DNA from: Muscardinus avellanarius
Taxonomy: Eukaryota > Chordata > Mammalia > Rodentia > Gliridae
Direction: 5' to 3'
Assembly (NCBI GenBank): GCA_963383645.1
Contig: OY726566.1
Coordinates: 91,820,029 to 91,884,028 of the forward strand
Length of the DNA: 64,000 nucleotides
Shown piece by piece: positions 46,156-57,720 of this stretch. Every line of letters begins with the position of its first letter. Positions within the stretch are counted from its first letter, which is position 1. The notes beneath the pieces were generated by a model. It saw only the letters and a list, made by a program, of their open reading frames with translations. It was not told where the DNA came from and did no database searches. A program made the translations under genes and the position numbers.

Positions 46156-47215
46156 TGTGATATGACCTCTTAATCTCATTCCCCACCCAGCCCCCCATTC
46201 CACTTGTAGGTGTCCCACAGTCCCAGCCCTGCATTAATAGGGCTGTGATCCTCCCTATTAACAGGGGTGTGACTACACAGTCAGGCCCAGAACTCTCCAG
46301 CTGGATACCTGTCTCTCTTCCCTCTTGAGCTTTTCCGAGAGAACCTTTCTTCTGCCTTTGAATCCTACAGGGCAGAAAGGGGAGCTCCCAGGAAGTTTAT
46401 TCTAGTGCCCCTAGCACCCAGGCAAGCTCAGTGAAAGTAGGGAGCTGTTTTATTAGATGCAACAATGTCCGGGTCATCTGCGGACTTCTTTCTTTGGGTT
46501 CCCCTGACCTACGTGAACAGACATAAGCAGAAGCTGGCTGTGGGTCAGGGACAGAAAATGGAGCTGGCTCCTGGCCCAGCACAAGAGGCCATGCTGCGTG
46601 CCGGCATGTGGGACACGGGTTGGCACACACGTCTGGCAGCCAGGGTCAGGTGGCGAGGCCCAGCATGGTGGCGTTGGCACCGAGTGCGGCAGCCCCTGCT
46701 GTGACAGGGACATGAGGATGCTGCCTCCAGATACGACTCAACGCAGGGCGTTTGCTGAGTTTGCAAACAAACCTGCAGGACACAGGGCTGAGGCAGCAGC
46801 AAGGAAGTGATGTGACTGTTCGGGGCAGCCTGCATGACAGGAGCAAGATTCACTTTCAGACGCGTTTTTCTCCTCCATTAAGTGGGCTTAGGACGCTGCC
46901 GAGAAGGTAGCTTGACCTGGGCCCGCGTCTGGGGCCCGCCGGGACTGGTTTGGGCAGCTGACCCTCCTGGCAGATGCACCATCCTGCCCCTTGCTCAGTT
47001 GTGGGCCACCTCTCAGGAATCCTCAAGGATCCCTGGATATTGAGGAGATATTCAGGGAGCTTGTTAAACGCTATGCAGGAGAGAAAAGTAGGGAATTGGG
47101 ATACAGACTAACATTCTCCAAATCTATCTGAGCATTAGAATTGACAGCAAGTAGAGCTTTTAAAAACATTAAAAATGCTGAGGCCAAATTCACATAGGCA
47201 AAACCAGAATTTCTT

Positions 47216-47459
47216 ATTTCTTTTCTTTTCTTTTTTGTGGTACTGGGGATTGAACCTAGAGAGGTTCTATCATTTAGCTAAACCTTCAGCCTTGAAATAT
47301 TATATATATATATATTTTAAATATATATATATATTTTTTATTTTACATTTTGAAACAGGGTTTTACTAAGTTGCTAAGGCTGACCACACATCTGTAATCT
47401 TTCTGACTCAGTCTCTTAAGTACTGGGATTATAGGTGTGTGTCACAACCATGCCTGGTC
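47216..47459 (-). repeat. B1-dID SINE with internal AT expansion
   Basis: gtggtactggggattgaacc, a TA run (47299-47335), acagggttttactaagttgc, and head aggtgtgtgtcacaaccatg. Old copy. Confidence 0.88.
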
Positions 47460-47475
47460 AAAATCAGAAAATCAG

Positions 47476-47700
47476 ATTTTTTTTTGTTTGTGTGTGTGTG
47501 TGGTACTAGGGCTGGAACCCAGGGGTATGCTACCTCTAAGCTCTACCCCCAATCCTACTTTTTTTATTCTTTATTTTGAAGCAAGTTCTCACTAAGTTAC
47601 TGAGGGCCCAGTAAATAGCTGAGGCTGTCCGGGAACCTGCAATCCTCCTATCTCAGCTTCCCCAGTACTGGGATTACAAGTGTGCACGACCACGCCTGGC
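47476..47700 (-). repeat. B1-dID SINE adjacent to the previous copy
   Basis: T/GT tail, gtggtactagggctggaacc, agttctcactaagttactga, and head agtgtgcacgaccacgcctg. Flanks aaaatcagaa and aaaattagaa look like a decayed duplication. Confidence 0.9.
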
Positions 47701-47954
47701 CAAAATTAGAATTTCTAAGAGCCGAGCATCTGTATTTTCCCAAAGCACTGCATCTGTCCCCCACCATCTCTACCCATTGCCCACGGGCTGGGTTTAGGAC
47801 AGCTGTCCTTGACTCCAGAGAGCAGAGAAGCTAGAAATCTAAGGGTGATGTGTTCTTGCTCTGTAGTCTCAACGGATCCAGCAGGTGGAAGTCTGCCAGA
47901 GCTGAGAAGCAAGGGGAGATGGGCATGGTGATAGTACAAGACAGCTGGGCAGGC

Positions 47955-48155
47955 CTCATAATTTATGAAGCAGTTTCACAGCCATGACTGCCTGTGACTG
48001 CCACCACAACCTGGCAAGGTAGCCAGGTCAGGGAGGATATCCTCTGTCTCAGAGTTGAAGACATAGGTTGGGTGAGGTCACGTGACTTGCTTAAGGTCAT
48101 GCAGCCAGCGAGTGGCAGGGCTGGGACTCTAACAGGATATCTTGTCTGACCTACA
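47955..48155 (-). repeat. MIR
   Basis: gtcacgtgacttgcttaagg, tcatgcagccagcgagtggc and agggctgggactctaacagg are the reversed MIR core and head. Confidence 0.8.
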
Positions 48156-50112
48156 ACTGTTCCCCGGCATGGTACAGCTCCCTTCTCCACTCGAGTCCCC
48201 CACTCCAGAGACCAAGTGGCCAGAACTCTCCTGTGACAAGCAGATACTGCCTGAATCAGTTCAGGGCAAGTGATTCCAAATGCCATGGACGTTGACGTAG
48301 GCAGAGCTGGGGCTGCAGTAGTCTCTCGTAAATCTCTCTTACAATCGCTCCTTGGCCAATGTGTTTCCCTGGCATGCTCTGTCTCCATATACAGGACACA
48401 CTTCTCCAAATAAGGTCCTTAATCTTCTGGGGCCAGAAAAGAGTCTAAGCAATTGCTCGGGATAGGACCATAATCACTCTGGGAGGAACCAGGAGGGGAC
48501 AATGTGCCTGACTTCGTGAGACTCTACCAATTATGGAATTGTTCCTTGGGCTCTGGGGACCGCAAGCCTCACAGATGGCTGGTGTCCTGAGGCAGCTTCT
48601 GCCAGAGCACAGCAGGGCATGCACATCCTGTCTTGGCACTCAGGAGTGGGGTTTGGGGTCACAGAGCAGCCAGAGCCACAGGTAAGCCTAGTCTTTATAA
48701 AACCTGAACTTTGCTGTGTTCCCAGAACGCTGGAACTGAGATTGCAAGGGACTACTTGCAGGCTGTTTTCCTGGGCCGTCTATATCTTCTGAGCCACCTT
48801 TCCAATGGTGCTGAAAATGTATCTTATCCCGTAGCCTCTGGAGCTGGAGGAACCGGGAGGCCACAGCCCAGCTTTCTGGGCTACTTACCCTGGTCCTTTT
48901 AGCTCAGCTTCATGAATGTAGGGAGAATGTAGCAAAACCATGGGTACTCAAAGACATCATGGACCAGCAAGGGCCCTAGTAAAACTAGCTCTCCGGGGAT
49001 GCAGGGAGCAGTTGGCATTTTAGGCAGAAAAGTTGGAGAGACAGGTCTACCACAGAGGCAAAACTGGCTGCCCTGGAGTCTGGTTCACTAGGACACAGCA
49101 AAGCCTAGAGGGGGTGTCCTTGCCCCCATGGGCCTCTCTGTCCACCATGCCTCCAAAAGCAGAGGAAAGACGAGCACTGCATACTCAGAAGCCATCATGT
49201 TGGTTCAGGGAGGCTGAGATGAGCAGAGAGTGGCGATGGACCATCACATGCCAGAAAAGGTGGGCTACTCCTGCCTCGGCAGCCCCCATGGCTTGATTTT
49301 CTCTCTTTTCCTCTGAAGTCACTGTCTGGGTAGGATATGACTCGCTCATTACTTGGTATAAATGGGCTGGTGCCAGGCTCTTTCTGGGAGCAGAGCCAGG
49401 GGGCAGGAGTGAGAGGCCCGTGTTCCCAGTGACCCAGGAGCAGGGCCTGCTGCCTGCCAGCCTCTGCTCTGGCCCTGGCTTTTCCTCTCTCTTTCTATAT
49501 TCTCCTCTCTTTCGCCTGTGACTAAACTCCTGGCAACATTCATACGCAAGCTCAGTTTTTGTGATGCTTGGAAAAGCTACACACACTCATCCAGACCTCA
49601 AAAAGACACATGAGGAGACAATAACTATGGAAGCATGGTCTGGCTATACAAACCTAACTCAAGGACCAGTGAATCCTGGGGTTGGATGGGAACCTAAGGC
49701 CACTGAATCCAACCTTTTATTAGATCAGCCATTCACCGCAGCCCTTGATGCAATGGGCTTGCCAGTTATACCGAATTTGAAGGACCGCAGTAAGAGCATC
49801 ATTAACTATGATCAGACACGACTTATGAATGAGTTTGACACAGCATTGTTTACCTGTACTGTTGCTTGAAGACCATGGAAACCTACTCACATTACAGACA
49901 CAAAAGACTGGGAGCTTTCTTTGCATTTCCACGTTACTCAGTTTCTAAAGAAGTCCCTGCTTCAGCATCAGCACTCAGATATTGAGTATCTTCCGGGAAC
50001 AGGGCATGGGATGGACACCTGTGGGGGAATGTGTGAATTCATAACTAAGGTCTTGCACTAGCCTGGACTCACTGAAACCCTAGTGTACGTCAGGCGCAAA
50101 AGGTGGTAGTCT

Positions 50113-50303
50113 AGTGGGGAATGGTGGTGTGCCTGTAATTCCAGTGCTTGGGAAGCTGAGACAAGAGGACCACAGGTTCAAAAGCAACCTTAGAAAGTAG
50201 CAAGACTTTCAGCAACCTAGGAAGTTTCTATTTCAAAACAAAAAGTAAAAAAGGGATGGGGATGTAGCTCAGAGGTAGAATGCCCCTGGGTTCATCTCTA
50301 ATA

Positions 50304-50350
<47 letters not shown>

Positions 50351-50353
50351 AAT
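50113..50353 (+). repeat. B1-dID SINE with CA tail and 11-bp target site duplication
   Basis: Head tggggaatggtggtgtgcct, right half ggggatgtagctcagaggta ending ttcatctctaataacat, and a CA-rich tail (50307-50345). ggtggtagtct at 50102-50112 is repeated at 50354-50364. Confidence 0.9.
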
Positions 50354-50399
50354 GGTGGTAGTCTGTTTAGGAGGCAGATGAAAACCAAGACTAGAATCA

Positions 50400-50930
50400 T
50401 GCACAGGTGTCTATAGCTGCATTATTAGTACACATGTACACCTGGGAGCAGCCACGGTGACGTTCATCAGGTGAGAGGGTAAACGGGTACATTCAGACAA
50501 TGGTAGATTATTCAGCTATAAAAAAGGGATGAGCTATGCAGTTAGGAAAAGACCCAGAGGGAGGCTAAATGCACATTGCCAAGTAAAAGAAGCAAATTTG
50601 AAGAGGCGACATAGCACAGGGTTCCAACTATATGCCCTTCTGGAAGAAGCAAAACTATGGAAACAGAAGTTAGGTCAGTGATTGCCAGAGATTGGTGGGA
50701 AGAGAAGGACGGTAGGCAGAGCGCAGAGGGTTTTCAGGGCAGTGTGACACTGTTCTGTATGATATTGCAGTGGTGGGTATGACTCATTATACATTTTATC
50801 TGTAGAACATACCCTACCACAAGTGAAACCCAATGTAACCCACAGGCTATGGGTGATAATGGTGTCTCACTGGTTCACTGCAGTGAGTGTACCACTGGTG
50901 GGGGACACTGATAGTGGGGAATGCTAGCGG
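50400..50930 (+). mobile_element. Old L1 (L1ME-like) 3' fragment
   Basis: atagctgcattattagtaca, tagattattcagctataaaa, ggtcagtgattgccagagat, ctatgggtgataatggtgtc and gtgtaccactggtgggggac follow the L1ME 3' UTR order. Confidence 0.85.
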
Positions 50931-51264
50931 GGACCGAGGGGCTCATGGTGACTCTTTCTGCTCAAATTTGCTATGAGTGAGGCTAGGTGAGGGTCAGAAA
51001 GGCACAGACCCAGAGGACCAAGCAGCTGCTGGCTAGCCAAGAGTTGGTCCCTAATGGAAGCAGTCCCAGATGGTGTCTTGATCATAGCCTCAGAGTGGCA
51101 GCGGCACTGCCATGGTACCGAGACATGGCTGGAAGTCAGCCACTACTCATCCTCTTGGTGAGGTGCCCTTGTATAGTGATCAACTTACCCAACAGTACAC
51201 TGTGGTTCTCTGATCACCTGCATGCAAAATCCCAGGGAAACAAGTATATTTCAGGGATCCAGGA

Positions 51265-51390
51265 GACCCAGGTCCAGTCTCAGCTCTGCCTTATCTCACC
51301 ATCTGAGGCCAGCCAAATAAGTCAGCCTCTAAGGGATGCTGCTTTCTCACCTATAAATAAGAGGCTCCTTCTGGCTCTAACAATCTAAGA
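51265..51390 (+). repeat. MIR remnant
   Basis: ccaggtccagtctcagctct, ataagtcagcctctaaggga and ctttctcacctataaataag, in MIR order but diverged. Confidence 0.65.
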
Positions 51391-51489
51391 TATATGGGAG
51401 ATTGAGAGTGTTTCCCTTCTTTCATCTGGATTGTCCCCCTTCCTCCTCTTGAACTTGACCTGGCCCTTTCAGAGCAGGCTAAAACCAAA

Positions 51490-51790
51490 AATCAATTTTA
51501 ATTATAAAAATATGTTTACTGTTTCAATAAATCATTTGGGACCTGGCTTGGGTTGTGTGAAGATGGTTACTTGGCACTGAGCTAGTAAGTCAGCCTCTGC
51601 CTGCCTGGCTGCGCTGTGCTGCCACAGTCCCTGCTCCCTGCACCAATGTTCATCTCTATCATTAGGCCGTGGATTATTAATGATGCTCTGGGCTGATGGA
51701 TGGGCGCTGAGATGCTCTGACACACACCGGCATTTGTTCCAACTTAGTTTCCAGACGGCCCCTTGACGGCAGACTCTGATAGGCTCCCCC
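51490..51790. promoter_or_regulatory. Candidate conserved non-coding block
   Basis: Repeat-free sequence with atcaattttaattataaaaa, gtttcaataaatcatttggg, ccgtggattattaatgatgc and ctgatggatgggcgctgaga. AT-rich homeodomain-type cores beside GC-rich flanks. Composition-based guess. Confidence 0.3.
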
Positions 51791-52624
51791 CTCTCCAGTA
51801 GTGGGAAGAGGGGCATTATAGAGGTGGTACCGACCTTCTAGGGGGCTGCATGGCTCAGGGTAGGACACAGCCAGATGGGGAGAACCTGTCTCTCCCAGGT
51901 TGCTTAGCAGGAGGAATACAGTACCATGTGTCTCTCGGGTTCCCCTGGCAATGAGTCTTAAGTTCATTGATTGATCAATTAAAATTGTTGTAGGGTTATT
52001 TTTTATACACTCTAAGGAGAGAGCTGCCGTCTTCTTCTGATGGCTGTTCAGAGGCAAAGCAGGGACCCTCTGTGCCGGGAAGGGGGTCAACAAACAATGG
52101 AGGAATGGAATTCTTTCTCCAGTAATGTGAGAGCCTCAGTGTCCTCACAGGGAGCTGCTCTTCCCAAGTCCCCGGTGCTCTAAGTCAAGCCTGAACCTCC
52201 GGGACTCATGGACACTCATTTAGCCTGCAGAGGATCATGGATGAAAACCACACACCCAGATGGAAAAAGGATCTGAGCTTCTAGAACTATCTAGAAGCTT
52301 CTAGAGGTATCTACAGTGTGCCTGACCTTCCTCCAGGAATCCAGCTGGCAGAGGTATGAAGTGGGGAAGCTGGTATGGAAGGGAAGTTGGTGTGGCTAGA
52401 CGCCAGCTGTGGAACAAGGCCACAAGTGGTTTTTGTCACGGGACATCAGGGCTGGCCAAGCCAAATGTGTTGTGGTCGTCCTAACTCAATGCCAGCATGA
52501 TGCAGGCTTCCTAGGCTGAGGGTGTCTATAGTGAGTGTCTACAGCATTGTCAATGGGCTGGACCCGCAGCCACTCAGCACACCCCCAGGGAGCGGGCTCA
52601 GGTGGGGATGCGTACTGTTCAGTA

Positions 52625-52735
52625 GGACTGTGACCATAGGAGAGTCCCATAGCGTTTCTGAGTCTCAGTTTCTTTCTCTGTGAAATGGGAATAATAATCC
52701 CTAGCTTGACTGCTGTGAGAGTATATCAACAGACA
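52625..52735 (+). repeat. MIR
   Basis: gagtctcagtttctttctct, gtgaaatgggaataataatc and ctagcttgactgctgtgaga are the MIR 3' core in sense orientation. Confidence 0.8.
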
Positions 52736-52954
52736 TCTGGCTTGGAATATTCCACCCCTCATTAGCATCTCTTCCAGAAGACAAAAAAGTGGCAACATTC
52801 AAAGCTTATCAAATGGACCATTTGCTTGCACTGATTTCATGAAAGAGAAAACTAAAAGTAAGACCCCACATGAGATTTAGAATTGATTATGGAATCATTG
52901 CAGAGACATTGGACTCAAAATCAAAAGACCTGTGTGCCACCTATCAAAAATGTG

Positions 52955-53065
52955 TTTTTGTTTTAATTTTGTTTTGTGGTCCTGGGAATGAAACCCAGGG
53001 GCCTTCTACCTCTTAGCTATACCCCAGCCCTACTTTTTGTTGTGTGTGTGTGGGCCTGGGCCCAC

Positions 53066-53104
<39 letters not shown>

Positions 53105-53320
53105 ACCCAGGGGCATTTAACCTCCAAGCTACACCCCCTGCCCTGTTTTTTATTTTTTATTTTGAAACAGGTTCTCACTATATTTTTATTTTTTAAACAG
53201 GGTTTCACTAAGTTGATGAGGGCCTTGCTAAGTTCCTGAGGCTGGCCTCAAACTGTGATCCTCCAGTCTCAGCCTCTCAAGTACTGGGATTACAAGCATG
53301 CACCACCATGCTTGACTAAT
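52955..53320 (-). repeat. Two overlapping or nested B1-dID SINE copies with a CAA repeat
   Basis: The right-half signature occurs twice: tgggaatgaaacccaggggc (52983) and acccaggggcatttaacctc (about 53105), each followed by a 'gctacacccc..gccct' box. A short stem gtgggcc-tg-ggcccac (53050-53065) and about 12 CAA units (53067-53103) separate them. A single B1 head (gcatgcaccaccatgcttga) ends the composite. Confidence 0.85.
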
Positions 53321-54229
53321 GGTGTGACTTTTGAGAAGTCATATATCCCCGCTCATCTGTTCTGTAGGATCAAGGTGCCAAAGGCAATGTGTTACTGGGC
53401 AGGTTTATTGGGACATTCTGTGAAAAAGCACTAAGGAGGTAGCAAGTCCAAAACAGATCCCTGGCATCTTTTATTGGCTGCCACTGTCCTAATTAGCAAA
53501 GATAATTTAGAGTTTGCCTGTATCGCACCTTCTAGGGACCATTAAACAAGAGTCACTATTAACTTCTTCAATCGGTTCCTCCCCAACCTTCTATGAAGGT
53601 TCCAGAAGAGAAATCATTTTTCTTTTCCTTTTTAATGCACTCATCATAATTTCAGATAGCTGGCAACACTGAGATATAAGATGGAGGAAGCAAGAACACT
53701 ACAGAAAAAGAAAGAATAAAAAGAAAGAAGAAGACAAACCAAGCTAAGCCTGGAGATAAATCCCAAAGCTGAAGAATCAGCGTAATTAAACTGAAAGTTC
53801 TAGTGCTTGTGGTAATTGTTATTAAGGAACCCATGCCCCATCAGAACCCTCCCCCCTATAATTTACTCCCTCTACTTTCTCTGCAGCAGGTACTAAAATG
53901 GTTTCTATCTTTAAGGGCACTAAGCTTGCAGAACCCGAATATTATTGGGGCGGGAGGTGACTTTTTAGTTGGCAGCAGCAGCCAACAATTTTGTCCAGAC
54001 TTGGCTTTGCTCTTACGTTCCCCTGATTTGAACCTCTTTTCTTCTGCAAAAGAGCAGGTTAGGCTGGTCGTGGAGAAGACTCGAAGTAGGTGGCATTTGT
54101 TTCTGCAGCCTTTCCTCTATTTCTATAGTACCTGAGGGGACTGAGGCTAATGTCACCTAAACCCCAGGCCCTGTTGGGTCCCACATGTTCTTGAGCCGCT
54201 GCTCCCTGCTCCCTGAGCAATGCCTGGTC

Positions 54230-54520
54230 TGGCTGGGTTGTAGTGGTGCATGCCTATAATTCTAGTACTTGGGAGGTTGAGACAGGAGGATTGCAGATTC
54301 TCAAGGCCAGCAGCCCTGGTGATTGAGTGAGCTCCTCGGTAATTAAGCAAGACCCTGTTTCAAAAGTTTAAAAAGGGGTGGAAGGATGGAGATATAGATC
54401 AGTGGTACAATGCCCTGGATTCAATACCCAATACCATGCAAAAAAAGGGGAAAGAAAAGAGAGACAGAGAGAGAAATAAAAAGGAGAAAAGAAGAAAAGA
54501 GGAAGAGAAGTACCTGGTCT
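54230..54520 (+). repeat. B1-dID SINE, old copy
   Basis: Head ggctgggttgtagtggtgca, middle gcaagaccctgtttcaaaag, right half gatatagatcagtggtacaa ending caatacccaataccatgc, and a purine-rich tail. Confidence 0.88.
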
Positions 54521-54639
54521 GTCTATATTGTATTCTAATAGAACAACTAGATTCTTGAAATAGAAAAAACAGCAAGCTTCTAAACAATTGATGTTGCTTA
54601 ATACTCAAATGAGTATGACAAGCCCTGGCTGGCAGCGGG

Positions 54640-54720
54640 GGCCAGTTGGTGTAGTGGAAAGAGCTCGGGAGAGGCTTGGATTTGAGTCAGGTTGATTTGG
54701 TACTTGCTTATCAATTATTG
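54640..54720 (+). repeat. MIR 5' part
   Basis: agttggtgtagtggaaagag, then gcttggatttgagtcaggtt is the tRNA-like MIR head. Confidence 0.7.
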
Positions 54721-55629
54721 GCATCTGCCGGTGCTTCTCCCAGGTGAACTTCTGTGTTGTATGGAAACAGCATCTTCATGCTCAGAGGGAAGCACTTGGA
54801 GCCATTATTCATTCTTGAATGTCAACTGGTATCATGAATTGAATAATTAAGATTTGGATAGCAACATGCAGGATACTTTGTTGGTAGGATCAGGTGGCAG
54901 AAAATGATCAAGAAGCCAGGATTGGGTCATTTTTAGTCCTGGGCAAAGAAATGGGCCAGGAACAAAGTAGAAAGGACAATAGGGTCCTCCTTAGGGGCTT
55001 GGGGATCTCTGATTCCCAACCTGTATGGCCTGTAGCAGGGATGAGTGTACATGGAGCCTTGCAAGTGGAAAGATGAACCTGGATAGTCTCTGAAGAGCGG
55101 GACAGCACCCAGGTGCAGGTGCCGTGCACTGTGACCCTGCCAGCCACACACATGGGCACGCACCTGCTGGGTGTTCATCTAGAAGCCAGCAGTCAGAGCA
55201 GGACAGTGGACCTCAAGGGCTGGAGAAGACCACAGAGCACACGATCACACCCTTCATGGTTGAGCAGAGTAAAAGGAGATGCACAGAGGTTCTCACCGCA
55301 GCAGGGAAAGAGACAAGGTGAGAGGAAGAAAACTTTATCAGACACACAAAAAATGCTTTAAATGGCTAAAAGGTAAGAACAACTTGACTCTCTGTACAGA
55401 TGGGCTTAGCAGACCCCAAATGCCATGGGTAAGACTTTCCCCTCTGCCTGCTGGGCTGGGATATGAGCTGAATTCAACTCCAGAGAAAAAGGGATTTGGG
55501 GTGAGAGCAATGTATAGGAAAGGTGGACTTTCAAATTCCATCACAACCAATTATCACAACTATGCCTGTTTCTCCAGCCTGCCAGCCCACATCAGACCGC
55601 ACATTTGAAATCGCCAACCTTTGAAAACA

Positions 55630-55970
55630 TTACTGTGAAGTTGAAAGTTCCTGGTGCCTTTTGATTAAACATTGTGCTAGGTAATGACTGTTTTACTTCT
55701 CATTCTTTTTTATCCCCTTCAAATTACTGATTGTTGTCTGACATTGGAGCCCCATTTGCTCTTATTAAATTAACAAGCCTACAAAACTCTTAATGAATCG
55801 AAACTCGTCAACTGTTTGGAAATGATAGCAGCCTTAAAATTCGCTTCCTTTCAATCTGTGTCTGTGTGAAATGTCTCGCTTTCCCATACACTTGCCTTGG
55901 TTCAGATGGCTGCAATTTAGGAACCGCATTCTGATGTTTAGCAGGGAATTGGCTACCAACAAAATCATGA
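55630..55970. promoter_or_regulatory. Candidate conserved non-coding block
   Basis: A repeat-free stretch with ttttgattaaacattgtgct, tcttattaaattaacaagcc, ctcttaatgaatcgaaactc and gatggctgcaatttaggaac. Balanced composition with scattered CpG; no coding frame. Composition-based guess. Confidence 0.3.
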
Positions 55971-56454
55971 GGGTTTGAGGACTTTTTGCCCAGCAGCAGG
56001 CTCTTCTTCTGTATAAGCTCTGACCTTCAGACTGCACCCAGTGAATTCTACTTTCTTTCTAAGGATGTACTGGCAACTTCAACACATTTGGAAAGATATT
56101 ACTAAGGTGCAGTCTGTGCTCAGTAAATGAGATTTTCTTCCCTCTTGGAACAATGTAACTGAGCTTTCCAGGGGTGAAACTTGTGTATGGGCCATACTGC
56201 CTGTAAGGCAGCTACAAAATTAAGGGGTAAGCATCCTGGAATCCCATCTTCCCTGAATATTTCCTTTTTTTATCCTCATCTACAAACAGATCTCCTACAG
56301 AGGTTCCAGCTGACATCTTCAGCCTTGTGAAGTGTGGAGATTCCTAAAACTACCACAGGACTTGGGATCCAGTAAATAACATATTCACCCAGGCCAGGAG
56401 CATCTGGGAGTAAATGCCACACTGGCTCTTGCCCTAGAAATCAGTGAAAATAAT

Positions 56455-56530
56455 TGAATGACTGCACAACCTTGAGCAAATGCCCATCATCACTTCACCT
56501 TGTAAAGTGGGGTTGCAACGTGTTTGTGTC
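56455..56530 (+). repeat. MIR remnant
   Basis: gcacaaccttgagcaaatgc, then acttcaccttgtaaagtggg resembles the MIR core. Confidence 0.5.
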
Positions 56531-56953
56531 CAGTGTAGACACATCTATAGGAGAAGCCTCCTGAAGGCAAAGAGATCATGAGCACAGTCAACTCTGGCTG
56601 CCAGCTCTTCCTGAACCTTGGACAAGAAAATCACAATCTCAAAGTGAGGTGTCCCTTCGTACATGTGGGTGTGCCTGGTTCTCATTAGTGATCGCATTAG
56701 TGATCAACAAGCTCAGGTCCTGACTCACTACAACTCCCAGCTGCTCACGAATCTAAATCCATATGCCCCAAACATTCCTGGCAGAGGTTTTCCAGGGTAG
56801 TCTATCTGCTGGTAGGCAACTTGTTGGTAGAGCCGGGAACCTGACAGTCCTGCCAGACATTCATGCAGTCATCTCATGTTCAGGCTGATACTTAGAGCTC
56901 TGCCAGTAGCCTGTATGATACCAAGACCTCATATCTCCAGTCTGCAAAATGGG

Positions 56954-57294
56954 GAAACAGTGTGCCCTCTGTATCCATAGGTTTTACATCCTCACATTCA
57001 ACCAACTTTAGATTTAAAAATACTGGAAAAAACCTGCATCTAGACCTTTTTTCCTTGGCACTATTCCCTAAACAATATAGTGCAACAACTATTTGCATGT
57101 CATTTACATTGCATTAGGCCTTACAAGTAATCTTAAGATGATTAAAGTATATGGGAGAATGTGTGTAGGTTGTACACAAGTACCACATGGCTGTACACAA
57201 ATACTACAAGGGACTTGAGAATCTGCAGATTTTGGTATATCTACTTGGAGTACTAGAATCAATCTCTAGGGATACTAGGGATGACTATACATCA
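56954..57294 (+). mobile_element. MER2 DNA transposon (Tigger-related, non-autonomous)
   Basis: gtgccctctgtatccatagg, attccctaaacaatatagtg, caactatttgcatgtcattt, ggacttgagaatctgcagat and gatactagggatgactatac match MER2 end to end as I remember it, including the inverted-terminal-repeat-like ends (cctctgtatcc / ggatactaggg). Nearly full length at about 340 bp, no coding capacity. Confidence 0.88.
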
Positions 57295-57529
57295 AAACCA
57301 AATACATGTTAAAGAACAAAAAGCACCTTAATCAAAAAGAAGGCTGCTGCAAATGCTTCCTATAACCATGCAAAAGAAAGAACCAGCAGGGTTTCTGCCT
57401 GTGTCTGAAAGTCAGAATCTGGATTCCTTTCTCTGGTCTTGCTCAGCAGCATGACCCAGGCCTTCAAGAGTTAACTCCATCTGACTCTGAGGCACAGACT
57501 GCCACCTAGAACAAGGAGCCAGGCGATGG

Positions 57530-57720
57530 AGAATCCTGCCAGATCCAGTATTGATTGGCTTGCTTGATTAGTTGGTTAATTGAATATCACTGCTTTCTAA
57601 TATAATTAAAACAAGATAAATACTGGGGCTTCTTCCCATAAGCAAGCGCCATTAGTGATCGCAGTGCACACCCTAATTAAAAATGCAATTGACAGGGAGG
57701 ATAATTTATGAACTTGCCAG
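57530..57720. promoter_or_regulatory. Candidate conserved non-coding block rich in ATTA cores
   Basis: cagtattgattggcttgctt, gattagttggttaattgaat, ctaatataattaaaacaaga, agcgccattagtgatcgcag and accctaattaaaaatgcaat within 190 repeat-free bases. Composition-based guess. Confidence 0.35.

Noticed and set aside
49561..49869. 102-codon plus-strand open frame with fairly normal amino acid use
   Set aside because: No family is recognised, and part of it (gttggatgggaacctaaggc, then aatccaacc) looks like a diverged MIR-type repeat. No splice or promoter context.
56683..57663. The 14-mer cattagtgatcgca occurs near 56684 and near 57651
   Set aside because: A shared 14-mer in 64 kb is expected by chance several times; the flanks do not align.
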